In this document: positions 8,976 through 16,377 of the stretch, piece after piece | Layout of the letters: each line of letters begins with the position of its first letter | How positions within the stretch are numbered: position 1 is the first letter of the stretch | NCBI RefSeq assembly: GCF_001422485.1 | Contig: NZ_LMNF01000001.1 | Location: 813,900 to 877,899 of the forward strand | Length of the DNA: 64,000 bases | Direction: 5' to 3' | Source of the DNA: Agreia sp. Leaf283 | GTDB lineage: Bacteria > Actinomycetota > Actinomycetes > Actinomycetales > Microbacteriaceae | Position numbers and translations under genes: made by a program | Notes under the pieces: model-generated | The model's input: only the letters and a program-made list of their open reading frames with translations | Database searches by the model: none | Told to the model about the DNA's origin: nothing

Positions 8976-9371
8976 GTGGAAACGGACGCGCGCTGCCCCT
9001 GCGGCTCCGGCCTGAGCTACGGCGAGTGCTGTCGCCCGATCCACCTCGGGCTCTCCCCCGCGCCGACGGCCGAGCGGCTCATGCGGTCGCGGTTCTCGGC
9101 GTTCGCGGTGGGCGACCCGGCCTACCTGCTGCGGTCGTGGCATCCGGATACCCGCCCGGCGACGCTCGAACTCGACGCCGACACGCGCTGGCTGTGGCTC
9201 GAGATCGTGCGCACCGAGCGCGGTGCGGAACGCGACACCGACGGTGTCGTCGAGTTCCGCGCGAAGTACCGGGTGGATGCGCCGGAGGGCCGATCGTCGG
9301 GCGTGCAGCACGAGATCAGCACCTTCACGCGCGTCGACGGAGCCTGGGTCTACGTCGACGGCTCGGCCTGA
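8976..9371 (+). CDS. YchJ/UPF0225 family zinc-binding protein
   Basis: 131 aa. The N-terminal CPCGSGLSYGECC is a SEC-C-like zinc motif, followed by the family's RLMRSRFSAFAVGDPAYLL helix and a strand-rich NTF2-like fold ending in WVYVDG. Length matches the family (about 120-160 aa). The GTG at 8976 is preceded by GATAAT at 8964-8969, six bases upstream, consistent with a leaderless start; an alternative reading is that GGAGGG there is a very close ribosome site. Biochemical function is not established for this family. Confidence 0.85.
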   Translation: METDARCPCGSGLSYGECCRPIHLGLSPAPTAERLMRSRFSAFAVGDPAYLLRSWHPDTRPATLELDADTRWLWLEIVRTERGAERDTDGVVEFRAKYRVDAPEGRSSGVQHEISTFTRVDGAWVYVDGSA

Positions 9372-9379
9372 CGGGGCGG

Positions 9380-9736
9380 CTACCTGCGCTTGGCCAGGGC
9401 GACCACGAGCGCGATGACAGCGGCACCCACGAGCGCGGCGACGGTCACGAACCGCGTCGGGTTGTCATCGTAGGCCGAACGGATGCGGCTGCTGCCCTCA
9501 TCAGCGAAGTCCCGGGCCGACGAGACGACATCATCGGCCGTCTTCTCGACCTTTCGACCGATGTCCTCGGCCACGTCGGAGGCTGTGCCGGCGGCGTCCT
9601 TGGCCGCGTCGGAGGCCCGGTCGACGGTCTTCTTCACGTCGCCCTCGACGCCCGCCTTGTCGGCCAGGTCGTGCGCGGTGTCTGCAGCCTTGTCGATGAC
9701 ATCATCGGCGGTGTGCTTCGGGGATTTGTCGGTCAT
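9380..9736 (-). CDS. Membrane-anchored stress-type protein with amphipathic repeats (YtxH/apolipophorin-like)
   Basis: 118 aa. Residues about 1-80 are an Ala/Asp/Lys-rich amphipathic helix of roughly 11-residue periodicity (ADDVIDKAADTAHDLADKAG and so on), and residues about 97-116 are one membrane helix followed by KRR. The ATG at 9736 has an AAGGAA ribosome site. It is the last gene of the Asp23/Gls24 operon, 44 bp behind its neighbour, so it probably belongs to the envelope-stress set. LEA/YtxH-like helical proteins of this kind are thought to protect membranes or proteins; the precise function is not known. Confidence 0.75.
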   Translation of the reverse strand: MTDKSPKHTADDVIDKAADTAHDLADKAGVEGDVKKTVDRASDAAKDAAGTASDVAEDIGRKVEKTADDVVSSARDFADEGSSRIRSAYDDNPTRFVTVAALVGAAVIALVVALAKRR

Positions 9737-9780
9737 GATGTGCGTTCCTTGCGTGGTGGGGCGGGGGTGGACGAGCGCAG

Positions 9781-9990
9781 TTACTTCGAGATCTTCTTCA
9801 CGGCCTTCTTGGCCGCCTTCTGCGTCTTCTTCTGGGCGCGGGCGCGGGCCTTCTTCACGGCGGGATCGTTCCAGAAGGCTTTCGCCGTCTCGCTGATCTC
9901 CTTGTAGCGGCCGTGGCCGGCCTTGGCTCCGACGACGTAGGCGGTTGTTCCGACGACGATCACGACGAGCCACACGAGGGGTTTGGGCAT
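9781..9990 (-). CDS. Small membrane protein with Lys-rich tail
   Basis: 69 aa. One N-terminal membrane helix (PLVWLVVIVVGTTAYVVGA) is followed by a very basic tail (KKARARAQKKTQKAAKKA), suggesting a monotopic protein with a cytoplasmic face that could contact nucleic acid or phospholipid headgroups. I chose the ATG at 9990 because AAAGAAG lies upstream; an ATG six codons earlier is possible. It sits between the AmaP-like gene and the helical stress protein in the Asp23 operon. No named family recognised. Confidence 0.7.
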   Translation of the reverse strand: MPKPLVWLVVIVVGTTAYVVGAKAGHGRYKEISETAKAFWNDPAVKKARARAQKKTQKAAKKAVKKISK

Positions 9991-10011
9991 GTTCTTCTTC
10001 TTTCTCAAGAG

Positions 10012-10617
10012 TTACTGCAGGCGGGTGGTCTTGGTGACCCGGGCTCGGAAGCCGCCGCTGATCTGGATCAGCGCGGGCAGCTCGCGGCCGAGCAGCTCGT
10101 CGAGCGCGTGGAGCTTCGACTCGACGATCGCGGCCGCGTCTTTCGGCGAAACGCCGCGTCGGCAGGTGACGGACACCTTCAGCACGGGGGTGCGGCGCAC
10201 CTTGTACGTCGAGACGTGGGAGCCGACGAACTCGGAGTGTGCGTCGAGCGCGTCTTTCAGGGCGTTCTCGGCGACCGACGACTCTATCACGGTCGACCCG
10301 TGCTCGCTCGTGGGGTCGGTCAGCGCGATCCCGGTGTGGCCGCGCCCCTGCCGTGAGATGAACACGATCAGAACGATGATGGCGATCACGAGCAGCGCGA
10401 CGACGGCGATGAGAATCCAGCTCACTCCGATGCCGGCGAGCTGAGTCTGCTCGAGCCAGCTCGCCACCTGGTCGGTGACCTGCCCGCTCTTGTCCTTCCA
10501 GGCATCCCGAACGAACGGAACGAGCACGGCGGCGGCCGCGGCCGCACCGACGACGAGCAGAAGTAGACCGCAGACGAAGATCAGCAGCCTGTTGGCTGCA
10601 CGATTGGTGCTGTTCAT
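10012..10617 (-). CDS. Alkaline-shock membrane anchor-like protein (AmaP type)
   Basis: 201 aa with two membrane helices (about residues 9-34 and 63-86) and a C-terminal cytoplasmic domain of alternating strands and helices. In Firmicutes, AmaP anchors the soluble Asp23 protein to the membrane, and the gene context here (next to three Asp23/Gls24 genes and a DUF2273-like protein) matches. The ATG overlaps the preceding stop in ATGA, so translation is coupled. Sequence similarity to Firmicute AmaP looks weak, so the name rests on topology and context. Confidence 0.7.
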   Translation of the reverse strand: MNSTNRAANRLLIFVCGLLLLVVGAAAAAAVLVPFVRDAWKDKSGQVTDQVASWLEQTQLAGIGVSWILIAVVALLVIAIIVLIVFISRQGRGHTGIALTDPTSEHGSTVIESSVAENALKDALDAHSEFVGSHVSTYKVRRTPVLKVSVTCRRGVSPKDAAAIVESKLHALDELLGRELPALIQISGGFRARVTKTTRLQ

Positions 10618-11198
10618 GCGCCTACCTTCGCTTTCTCTGCGATCTGAACCCGTGCCCGAACGGTGGGGCGCAGGCCGTATGCGTCGAGCTGGGCCGTCAC
10701 GGCCTCGGTCACGTCGTCGCGATTGGCCGGGATTCCGGATGTGGGGGTGAGGTCGACCACGGCGCGGCGGTGCGAGACCGACACGGTGGTGTTGTCGGGG
10801 TCGACGTTGCCCGCGTACGACGCGTGCCGGGCCAGGGCGGATGCGATGACCTCGTTGTCGACGACGGTCGCCGCACGCTCGGTGTCGATCACATGACGGG
10901 CGCGGCGGCCGGGCGAGAGCGACAGGATGATCAGCACGAGACCGATCACCGCCACGACGATTCCCGCGGCCGCAACGATCGCTGCCGGCTGCTCGGCGAG
11001 GCCCAGGGCCGACGCGAACATGTCGGATGGCGCGACCAGCAGGGCGGGAAGCCCGAGAAGGGCGATCACGACCTCGGTGCCCACCCAGGCGAACACGATG
11101 ATCAGCACGACCGCGAGAACGATCGCGAGCAGTGAGCGCGGCGAGTGGGTCTCGCGCCGGCTCATCCGCGCGTAGAGAGCCTTGTTGTCGGAGCTCAT
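10614..11198 (-). CDS. DUF6286-like membrane protein of the Asp23 operon
   Basis: 194 aa with two membrane helices (LLAIVLAVVLIIVFAWVGTE and a second at about residues 74-95), then a cytoplasmic domain with strands TTVSVSHRRAVVDL and TVRARVQI. The layout parallels the neighbouring AmaP-like protein, so the two may be diverged members of one anchor family acting together. ATG 11198 overlaps the previous stop (ATGA) and its own stop overlaps the next start, a tight translational chain. Actinobacterial Asp23 operons usually contain such a gene, annotated DUF6286. Confidence 0.7.
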   Translation of the reverse strand: MSSDNKALYARMSRRETHSPRSLLAIVLAVVLIIVFAWVGTEVVIALLGLPALLVAPSDMFASALGLAEQPAAIVAAAGIVVAVIGLVLIILSLSPGRRARHVIDTERAATVVDNEVIASALARHASYAGNVDPDNTTVSVSHRRAVVDLTPTSGIPANRDDVTEAVTAQLDAYGLRPTVRARVQIAEKAKVGA

Positions 11199-11575
11199 TT
11201 CACTCTCTCCTCTGGCTGGATGGTGACGCCGGAGACCTTCACGGTGACGCGGGCGATCTGCGAACCGGTGAGCGCGCTCACCCGATCGCGGATCGTCGTC
11301 TGCGCCTGGCCGGCCCTGTCGAGGATCGTTCCGCCCGATCGTGCGACGACCGAGTTGTCGGTGCTCACTCGATCGAGCGACACGATCCGGATGGGGGTGG
11401 TCACGACCAGGGCCAGCGCACCCGTGTGGTCGGCGAGTTCGACGCCCACGCGCGCGGCGTCGACCCCGAGGGCGTCGGCGGTGACCGCCGACACGACCTT
11501 GTTCAGGGCCTTCGACGTGACACGGGTGCGACCGCGCTGTGCCGCTCCGGTCTCGGTCGTCGAGGCGATGCTCAT
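11195..11575 (-). CDS. Asp23/Gls24 family protein (second copy in operon)
   Basis: 126 aa. The core reads TSKALNKVVSAVTADALGVDAARVGVELADHTGALALVVTTPIRIV and ends SQIARVTVKVSGVTI, the strand-helix-strand plan of Asp23/Gls24 proteins. It lacks the GGGAARAFGAI glycine-rich segment of the main copy at 11766, so it is a divergent, perhaps accessory, subunit. Start and stop both overlap neighbours by ATGA. Asp23 proteins form sheets under the cytoplasmic membrane in Firmicutes; the actinobacterial role is presumed to be envelope stress. Confidence 0.75.
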   Translation of the reverse strand: MSIASTTETGAAQRGRTRVTSKALNKVVSAVTADALGVDAARVGVELADHTGALALVVTTPIRIVSLDRVSTDNSVVARSGGTILDRAGQAQTTIRDRVSALTGSQIARVTVKVSGVTIQPEERVK

Positions 11576-11769
11576 GACGAGGAGCGCTTGCCGCGGAACG
11601 CGTCGACAAGACTGGTCACGTCGAGCTTGCCCTCGATGACGCGGCCGATGAGGGCACCGATGGCCATGGCGATGGCGACGAAGAAGAACGCCCAGAATCC
11701 GAGCACGATCCAGGTGAGCGCGAGGACCGCGCCGATGAGGATGCCCGTGCGGGTTGCCGAGGGGGTCAC
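11572..11769 (-). CDS. DUF2273-like small membrane protein
   Basis: 65 aa: two membrane helices in tandem with a Gly hinge (GILIGAVLALTWIVLGF and AIAMAIGALIGRVIEGK), then a basic tail. Size, topology and position between two Asp23/Gls24 genes match DUF2273, the small membrane protein that accompanies Asp23 in Firmicutes. Overlaps both neighbours by ATGA. Confidence 0.75.
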   Translation of the reverse strand: MTPSATRTGILIGAVLALTWIVLGFWAFFFVAIAMAIGALIGRVIEGKLDVTSLVDAFRGKRSSS

Positions 11770-12212
11770 TGGACTCGCGCCTCTGCTGCGTCGTCCTTGT
11801 TGTTGTCGTCGGAGGGCAGGTGCACGTCGTTGACGGTCACGTTGACCTCGGTGACCTCGAGTCCGACGATGGTCTCGACGGCGCGGATCACGTTGTCGCG
11901 AACGCCGTCGGCCACGTCCTGCAGGGGCGCGGGGTACTCGGCGACGATGGTGACGTCGACGGCGACCTGCTTCTCGCCGACCTCGACGTTGATGCCCTGG
12001 CTCTGGTCCGCACCGGCGACGGCCTCGCGGATGGCGCCGAACGCGCGGGCGGCTCCGCCACCGAGGGCGAAGACTCCGCGGGATTCGCGGGCGGCGATGC
12101 CGGCGACCTTGGCGACGACTCCATCGTTGATGGTGGTCTTGCCGAGCGTGGTCGACACGGGCAGTGCATTCGCCGCGGTGGCGGGAGTGGCGGGGGTGGG
12201 CGTGGTGGCCAT
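11766..12212 (-). CDS. Asp23/Gls24 family envelope stress response protein
   Basis: 148 aa. Contains the family hallmark INDGVVAKVAGIAARE, the Gly-rich GGGAARAFGAI, and VEVGEKQVAVDVTIVAEY followed by a C-terminal VTEVNVTVNDVHL. The ATG at 12212 has AGGAGA seven bases upstream; an in-frame ATG 18 codons earlier lacks a ribosome site. It heads the seven-gene operon 12212-9380. It is a close paralogue of the gene at 55216, and both are preceded by the same unusual promoter (GTGACGA, 15 bases, CGACCTATC), which suggests co-regulation by the ECF sigma factor at 54.5 kb. Confidence 0.9.
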   Translation of the reverse strand: MATTPTPATPATAANALPVSTTLGKTTINDGVVAKVAGIAARESRGVFALGGGAARAFGAIREAVAGADQSQGINVEVGEKQVAVDVTIVAEYPAPLQDVADGVRDNVIRAVETIVGLEVTEVNVTVNDVHLPSDDNNKDDAAEARVQ

Positions 12213-12267
12213 GATTGTCTCCTTGGTATGAGTGCCCGGATTCTCCGGGGCTTGGTGCTGCTTCATG

Positions 12268-12298
12268 GATAGGTCGTGTGATGCGACCGGTTCGTCAC
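12268..12298 (-). promoter_or_regulatory. Shared ECF-type promoter of the first Asp23 operon
   Basis: On the minus strand, GTGACGA (12298-12292), 15 bases, then CGACCTATC (12276-12268), about 55 bases before the ATG at 12212. The same two blocks with identical spacing occur before the second Asp23 gene at 55.15 kb and, with CGTCCTA, upstream of the CsbD gene at 13.4 kb. The surrounding bases differ, so this is not simply a duplicated segment. Confidence 0.75.
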
Positions 12299-12351
12299 GA
12301 AAGAATCTGAAAATCTTTTGGACGACTTGGCGGGAACAGAAACTCGATCGG

Positions 12352-12735
12352 TCAGGGCAGCAGTTGCTGCAGCCTGCCGACCCAGTCGACGATCGTCGGG
12401 ATCGCCTCGCCGGCTTCTGCTGCGGCCGCTCCGGCGCCCGCGGCCAGCGGGTACACCGACACGACGAGCGCGGCGATGACGGCGGCGACGGCGCAGATCC
12501 AGGCCAGCGGGCCGCGACGGATGCGCAGGATGAGCGCCAGGAGTCCGGCAGCCAGCGCGTAGCCGCCGACGACGGCGACGGTCATGCTCGCGACGGGGAA
12601 GTCGACGAACGGGGCCGCCGCCGCGGCGGAGCCGACGAGCCCCGCGACCGGCACGAGCACGATCGCCGCGACGATGATCGTCGTGATGGTTCCCGTGCCG
12701 AGCGCGAACCACACACTCCGTGGGCGGTGTCTCAT
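12352..12735 (-). CDS. Hypothetical membrane protein, three to four helices
   Basis: 127 aa with hydrophobic segments at about residues 12-33, 49-70 and 78-105, almost no charged residues within them, and a short C-terminal tail (IPTIVDWVGRLQQLLP) that may be an amphipathic helix. No family recognised. Its ATG overlaps the stop of the DUF7882 gene (ATGA), so the two are translated together. It lies just upstream of the Asp23 operon on the same strand, with the Asp23 promoter in the gap between them, so it is probably a separate unit with possible read-through. Confidence 0.65.
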   Translation of the reverse strand: MRHRPRSVWFALGTGTITTIIVAAIVLVPVAGLVGSAAAAAPFVDFPVASMTVAVVGGYALAAGLLALILRIRRGPLAWICAVAAVIAALVVSVYPLAAGAGAAAAEAGEAIPTIVDWVGRLQQLLP

Positions 12736-13031
12736 CGTTCTGTCTCAGGCGGTTCGGGCACGACCTCGAGACCTGTGGCCGAGTTCGCCGTGCGCATGAG
12801 CGCGTCGACCCAGGCGCGGTTGAGCGCCGGGTGCCTCTTGCCCGAGAAGGTGAATGCGAGTGGAATCGCGGGGTGCAGCCACATCATGTGGTGGCCGCGG
12901 TCGTTCTCCCACGAGAGGGCGAAGCTCTCGCCCCGTCGGAGTTTGGCCAGCACGACCACGCGCACGTGGTTGAGCGGCCTGTCGTCGAGGATCATTTCGA
13001 CCCCCGAGTTGCCGTAGATGATTTTTCCCAT
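12732..13031 (-). CDS. DUF7882 family small protein
   Basis: 99 aa. MGKIIYGNSGVEMILDDRPL, then LAKLRRGESFALSWE, then MWLHPAIPLAFTFSGKR, then LNRAWVDALMRTANS is the pattern of a small protein found in many copies in Microbacteriaceae and often mis-annotated as an ATP-dependent DNA ligase. It has no nucleotidyltransferase motif, so that name should not be used. No signal peptide or membrane helix. It supports assigning the window to Microbacteriaceae. Function unknown. Confidence 0.8.
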   Translation of the reverse strand: MGKIIYGNSGVEMILDDRPLNHVRVVVLAKLRRGESFALSWENDRGHHMMWLHPAIPLAFTFSGKRHPALNRAWVDALMRTANSATGLEVVPEPPETER

Positions 13032-13056
13032 CAGGGTCCTGTCGGTGATTCGGATG

Positions 13057-13095
13057 CTTCGACCCCGGCCTCGTAGACGGAGGCCGGGGTCGAAG
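13057..13095 (-). terminator. Hairpin terminator of the CsbD gene
   Basis: A perfect 16-bp inverted repeat (CTTCGACCCCGGCCTC at 13057-13072 and its complement at 13080-13095) with a seven-base loop, 14 bp beyond the CsbD stop. No T-run follows on the minus strand, which is usual in high-GC actinobacteria. Confidence 0.75.
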
Positions 13096-13109
13096 AGGGT
13101 GAGGTGCGA

Positions 13110-13283
13110 TCAGTGCTTGAAGGCGTCCTTGACGTTCTCGCCGGCCTTCTTGGCGTCGGCCTTGGCCTGGTCGGCCTTGCCCTCCGCGACCTTGCTGTCG
13201 TCGTTGGTGAGGTTTCCGAGTGCTTCCTTCGCCTTGCCCTTGAGGTCTTCGGCGGCGTTCTGGATCTTGTCTGCTGCGCTCAT
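13110..13283 (-). CDS. CsbD family general stress protein
   Basis: 57 aa. MSAADKIQNAAEDLKGKAKE followed by ADQAKADAKKAGENVKDAFK is the charged, helical CsbD layout; the length is typical. CsbD proteins are induced by general stress in many bacteria, but the molecular role is unknown. A third copy of the GTGACGA-N15-CGTCCTA promoter lies about 150 bases upstream on the same strand, so it may share the sigma regulon of the Asp23 operons. The perfect hairpin after the stop makes it a single-gene unit. Confidence 0.88.
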   Translation of the reverse strand: MSAADKIQNAAEDLKGKAKEALGNLTNDDSKVAEGKADQAKADAKKAGENVKDAFKH

Positions 13284-13431
13284 GATGTCGTTCCTGTTCT
13301 TCTCGGGTTCTCCCGGTTCGCGGGGTGCGGCCGGCGGGAGTCGCGCACGCTCGCATGTCGACGCCGAAACCGACGACATCGACTCGTGTCAAGACTTCGA
13401 TGAAGAAATCCGTGTGTGCGACTCTTACCCG

Positions 13432-13460
13432 TAGGACGCATGTCGACGCCCGATCGTCAC
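13432..13460 (-). promoter_or_regulatory. Third copy of the shared ECF-type promoter, upstream of CsbD
   Basis: On the minus strand, GTGACGA (13460-13454), 15 bases, then CGTCCTA (13438-13432). It differs from the Asp23 copies by one base in the downstream block and lacks the terminal TC. The resulting 5' untranslated region for CsbD would be about 140 bases, longer than at the other two sites, so confidence is lower. Confidence 0.5.
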
Positions 13461-13550
13461 GCCCCAGGTGTGCGAAAAAGCTGAGAAATGGCTGCATGCC
13501 GAACCCGCTCGGGGGTGATCGACTCGAGCCTGATGCAGAGGAACACCCGC

Positions 13551-13886
13551 ATGGCCGATTCCCCCGCGACCGCGCTCGCCGTCGAGATCGAGAAGGTCCT
13601 CCGCGACGTCGACGGCGTCACCGCCATCTATTCGAGCGCTCCCATCGTCGAGGTCGTCGTCGAGGAGGTCGGCGCAGCCGTCGTTCCCGCGCCCGCAGTT
13701 CCGGCCCCGCTGATCAGTGTCGAGGCGGGTGAGCAGGGCACGACCGTCACCGCGGTCATCGGCGTCGATGAACGTGCGCCCGCCCACCAGACGGGTCGCG
13801 CAGCCCACGACCACATCGTCGACCTGCTCTCCCGCACGAGGGTGCAGGCCAGCGTCACGGTGCGCATCGCGATGATCTCGAGCTGA
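13551..13886 (+). CDS. Short Asp23-like accessory protein
   Basis: 111 aa. Helix-strand opening AVEIEKVLRDVDGVTAIYSS, a Val/Pro-rich middle, then TTVTAVIGVDERAPAHQTGR and a final VQASVTVRIAMISS: the helix-strand plan of the C-terminal half of Asp23-type proteins. The gene at 53557 has a matching plan (DEVVRAVPGVTSVYP, then LRIRIGIADVESS) and also lies in an Asp23 cluster, so the two look like paralogues of one accessory subunit. GAGGAA before the ATG at 13551 is a good ribosome site. Function inferred only from context. Confidence 0.65.
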   Translation: MADSPATALAVEIEKVLRDVDGVTAIYSSAPIVEVVVEEVGAAVVPAPAVPAPLISVEAGEQGTTVTAVIGVDERAPAHQTGRAAHDHIVDLLSRTRVQASVTVRIAMISS

Positions 13887-13933
13887 GCCCGTACCGGAGA
13901 CTGTTGTACGGTTGCGTTGATCGAGGAGGATCT

Positions 13934-14866
13934 ATGAGCGCCTTTCATCCGGATCTCGCCGTCGGCCGCTTCATTCCGCGGTTCTCGTTCGGGCCGCGAG
14001 TGGTGTCGGTGATGAGCCGTGTTCCGCAGCGAACACCGCCGACGCCCGAGGACATGCTGATCGACGAGATCACGGTGCCCGGCGCTCCCGGCGGTCCGGA
14101 CGTCTCGCTGCGGGTGTACCGGCCGAGAACGCTCACGGGGCCGGCGCCCGCCCTGTTCTGGATTCACGGCGGCGGATTCCTGCAGGGCGACCCGGTTCAA
14201 GACGAGCGCTCCAGCATCGACTTCGCCCGCACGCTGGGGATCACGGTGGTGGGCCTGCGTTATCGGCTCGGCCCCGAGCATCCGGCGCCCGCCGCGATCG
14301 AGGATGCCTATGCCGGCCTGAGCTGGCTGGCCGAGCACGCGGCCGAGCGGGGCGTCGACCCCGAGCGCATCGCGATCGGAGGTGCGAGCGCGGGCGGCGG
14401 GCTCGCCGCGGGACTCGCGCTCTACGCGCACGACAGGGGCGAGATCGTTCCCGCCTTCCAGCTGCTCGTCTACCCCATGCTCGACGACCGCTCGGTTCTG
14501 CGCGACGATCTCGACACCCGCAACGTGCGCATCTGGAGCCCGGGCAGCAACCGCTACGGCTGGTCGTCGTACCTCGGCACCGCCCCCGGCGGTCCCGGCA
14601 TCTCGCCGTACGCGGCACCCGCCCGGCGGGAAGACCTCTCGGGCCTGCCGCCAGCGTGGATCGGCGTGGGGTCGCTCGATCTCTTCCTCGACGAGGATCT
14701 CGAGTACGCGCGCAGGCTGCGCGAGGCCGGTGTTCCGTGCGAGAGCACCGTCGTGAAGGGCGCGTTCCACGGCTTCGACGTGCTCTTCGCCGAGAAGCCC
14801 GTCTCTCGACGGTTCTGGCGGGCGCAGGCGGCCGCGCTCCGAGGAGCGCTGTTCCCAGCCCCTTAG
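13934..14866 (+). CDS. Alpha/beta hydrolase, hormone-sensitive-lipase family esterase
   Basis: 310 aa cytoplasmic esterase. Oxyanion motif WIHGGGF at about residue 77, nucleophile elbow GGASAGGGLA with Ser at about 152, and catalytic His in GAFHGFD at about 279 identify the HSL (alpha/beta hydrolase-3) family, which hydrolyses short to medium acyl esters. A strong ribosome site (GAGGAGGA) precedes the ATG at 13934. DedA follows after 37 bp. Natural substrate cannot be read from sequence. Confidence 0.9.
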   Translation: MSAFHPDLAVGRFIPRFSFGPRVVSVMSRVPQRTPPTPEDMLIDEITVPGAPGGPDVSLRVYRPRTLTGPAPALFWIHGGGFLQGDPVQDERSSIDFARTLGITVVGLRYRLGPEHPAPAAIEDAYAGLSWLAEHAAERGVDPERIAIGGASAGGGLAAGLALYAHDRGEIVPAFQLLVYPMLDDRSVLRDDLDTRNVRIWSPGSNRYGWSSYLGTAPGGPGISPYAAPARREDLSGLPPAWIGVGSLDLFLDEDLEYARRLREAGVPCESTVVKGAFHGFDVLFAEKPVSRRFWRAQAAALRGALFPAP

Positions 14867-14903
14867 GAGGCTGAGCCTTCGCTGGCATGCCACCCTTGAA
14901 GGG

Positions 14904-15545
14904 ATGATTCGAACAGCAGGCAATCCCACCGAGCTCGGCGGGCTCGCCGGCTTCGCGCTCACCCTGATGGAAGGCATCGGCGAGTGGGGCGTGGGGCTCT
15001 TCACCCTGATCGAGACCGTCTTCCCTCCCATTCCGAGCGAGGTCATCCTGCCGCTCGCGGGTTTTCTGGCGCAGCGTGGCGAGCTGAGCATCGTGCTCGT
15101 CGTCATCACCAGCACGCTCGGCGCCTACGTGGGCTCGCTCGTTCTGTACTGGCTCGGCGCCAAGCTCGGCATGGACAGGGCGATCGCGGGGCTGTCGAAG
15201 CTGCCGCTCGTCGACAAAGAGGACTTCGAGAAGGCCGCCTCGTGGTTCTCCAGGCACGGAAAGTCGGCCGTATTCTTCGGCCGGTTCATTCCGGGCGTGC
15301 GCAGCCTCATCTCGCTTCCCGCCGGTGCCGAGCGCATGAACCTGGTGAGCTTCAGCATCTTCACGATCGCGGGCAGCGCCATCTGGAACGGCCTTCTGAT
15401 CGGCCTCGGCGCTGCCCTCGGAACGCAGTACGAGCTCATCGAGAAGTACAGCGACTACCTCAACTACATCGTCTACGCGGCTATCGCCGGTGTGGTCGTG
15501 TGGCTCGTGGTGCGCCGCATCCGCCGTCACCGCGCCGCCGCCTGA
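14904..15545 (+). CDS. DedA family membrane protein
   Basis: 213 aa. Five or so hydrophobic segments with the family signatures FPPIPSEVILPLAGFLAQRG near the N-terminus and FFGRFIPGVRSLISLPAG in the middle. DedA proteins belong to the SNARE-associated/VTT superfamily and are linked to lipid carrier (undecaprenyl-phosphate, phospholipid) flipping and to membrane potential. The C-terminus ends with a basic tail (RRIRRHRAAA). A 12-bp inverted repeat directly after the stop probably terminates transcription. Confidence 0.9.
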   Translation: MIRTAGNPTELGGLAGFALTLMEGIGEWGVGLFTLIETVFPPIPSEVILPLAGFLAQRGELSIVLVVITSTLGAYVGSLVLYWLGAKLGMDRAIAGLSKLPLVDKEDFEKAASWFSRHGKSAVFFGRFIPGVRSLISLPAGAERMNLVSFSIFTIAGSAIWNGLLIGLGAALGTQYELIEKYSDYLNYIVYAAIAGVVVWLVVRRIRRHRAAA

Positions 15546-15547
15546 AC

Positions 15548-15598
15548 GCATCCGCGCCGGTTCGGCGCATCCGCTACCGGCCGACGCGGCGCGGATGC
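15548..15598 (+). terminator. Hairpin terminator after dedA
   Basis: GCATCCGCGCCG at 15548-15559 pairs with CGGCGCGGATGC at 15587-15598. The internal sequence contains another CGCATCCGC element. It begins three bases after the dedA stop and has no T-run. Confidence 0.65.
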
Positions 15599-15642
15599 AC
15601 CCAGCAGGAGCGGATAGCGGAGGTCGAGTACTCTGGGGCACC

Positions 15643-16293
15643 ATGCTGACCCTCGACGACGTGTGGCCCCTCTTCGCCCTGCGGCTTCGCTCGCCCCGGC
15701 TCGAGCTGCGGCTGATGCGCGACGACGATCTTCCGGCCATCGTCGAGGCCGTGCTGGCAGGCATCCACCCGGCTGATCGGATGCCGTTCGACTCGCCCTG
15801 GACCGACGCGGAGCCCGAGCAGCTCGCCCGCGACTTCGCGAAGTACCACTGGCACCTGCGCACCACCGTGCAGCCCGGCACCTGGACCCTCGACTTCGTC
15901 GTTCTGCACGAGGGCCGCGTGATCGGCATGCAGGATGTGCGCGCAGAGAACCTCGCCCGCACGAAGACCGTGTCGTCGGGGTCGTGGCTCACCCGGGCGG
16001 CGCAGGGCCACGGATTCGGAACCGAGATGCGGGCCGCCATCCTGCTGTTCGCGTTCGATCATCTCGATGTGGAGGTCGCCGAGTCGAGCGCGGCCACGTG
16101 GAACGCGTCGTCGCTCGGTGTCTCGCGCCGCCTGGGCTATGTCGACGCGGGCGTCACCGTGGTCGAACCGCGCCCGGGAGAACCGAACACGATGCAGAAA
16201 CTGCGCCTCGACCGCGAGAACTTCCCCCGCCCGGAGTGGCCCCTCGGGGTGGACGGCGCGGCCGCCGCCCGCGCAGAACTCCTCAAGCCGTAG
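15643..16293 (+). CDS. GNAT family N-acetyltransferase
   Basis: 216 aa. LELRLMRDDDLPAIVEA opens the fold; LDFVVLHEGRVIGMQDVRAEN is the central beta hairpin and GFGTEMRAAILLFAFDHL the acetyl-CoA pyrophosphate-binding region, though the usual R/Q-x2-G-x-G/A is here RAAQGHGFG. This is the RimJ/RimL-like acetyltransferase group (protein N-terminal Ser/Ala acetylation or small-molecule modification). TACTCT at 15629-15634 lies eight bases before the ATG, consistent with a leaderless or very short leader. Substrate unknown. Confidence 0.82.
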   Translation: MLTLDDVWPLFALRLRSPRLELRLMRDDDLPAIVEAVLAGIHPADRMPFDSPWTDAEPEQLARDFAKYHWHLRTTVQPGTWTLDFVVLHEGRVIGMQDVRAENLARTKTVSSGSWLTRAAQGHGFGTEMRAAILLFAFDHLDVEVAESSAATWNASSLGVSRRLGYVDAGVTVVEPRPGEPNTMQKLRLDRENFPRPEWPLGVDGAAAARAELLKP

Positions 16294-16309
16294 GCGATTG
16301 TTGCTCGTC

Positions 16310-16347
16310 GCGACGGATGTTGCCGGGCGACCAGCAACATCCGTCGC
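16310..16347. terminator. Bidirectional terminator between convergent genes
   Basis: GCGACGGATGTTGC (16310-16323) and its exact complement (16334-16347) form a 14-bp stem with a 10-base loop; a looser outer stem extends it in both directions. It lies between the GNAT gene and the antiporter, which point towards each other. Confidence 0.75.
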
Positions 16348-16377
16348 CGCGGGCAACACCCGCCCGCGCAGAACTGC

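Noticed and set aside
12732-13031. ATP-dependent DNA ligase annotation for the 99-aa protein
   Set aside because: Databases sometimes give this name to the family, but there is no KxDG adenylation motif and the protein is far too short.
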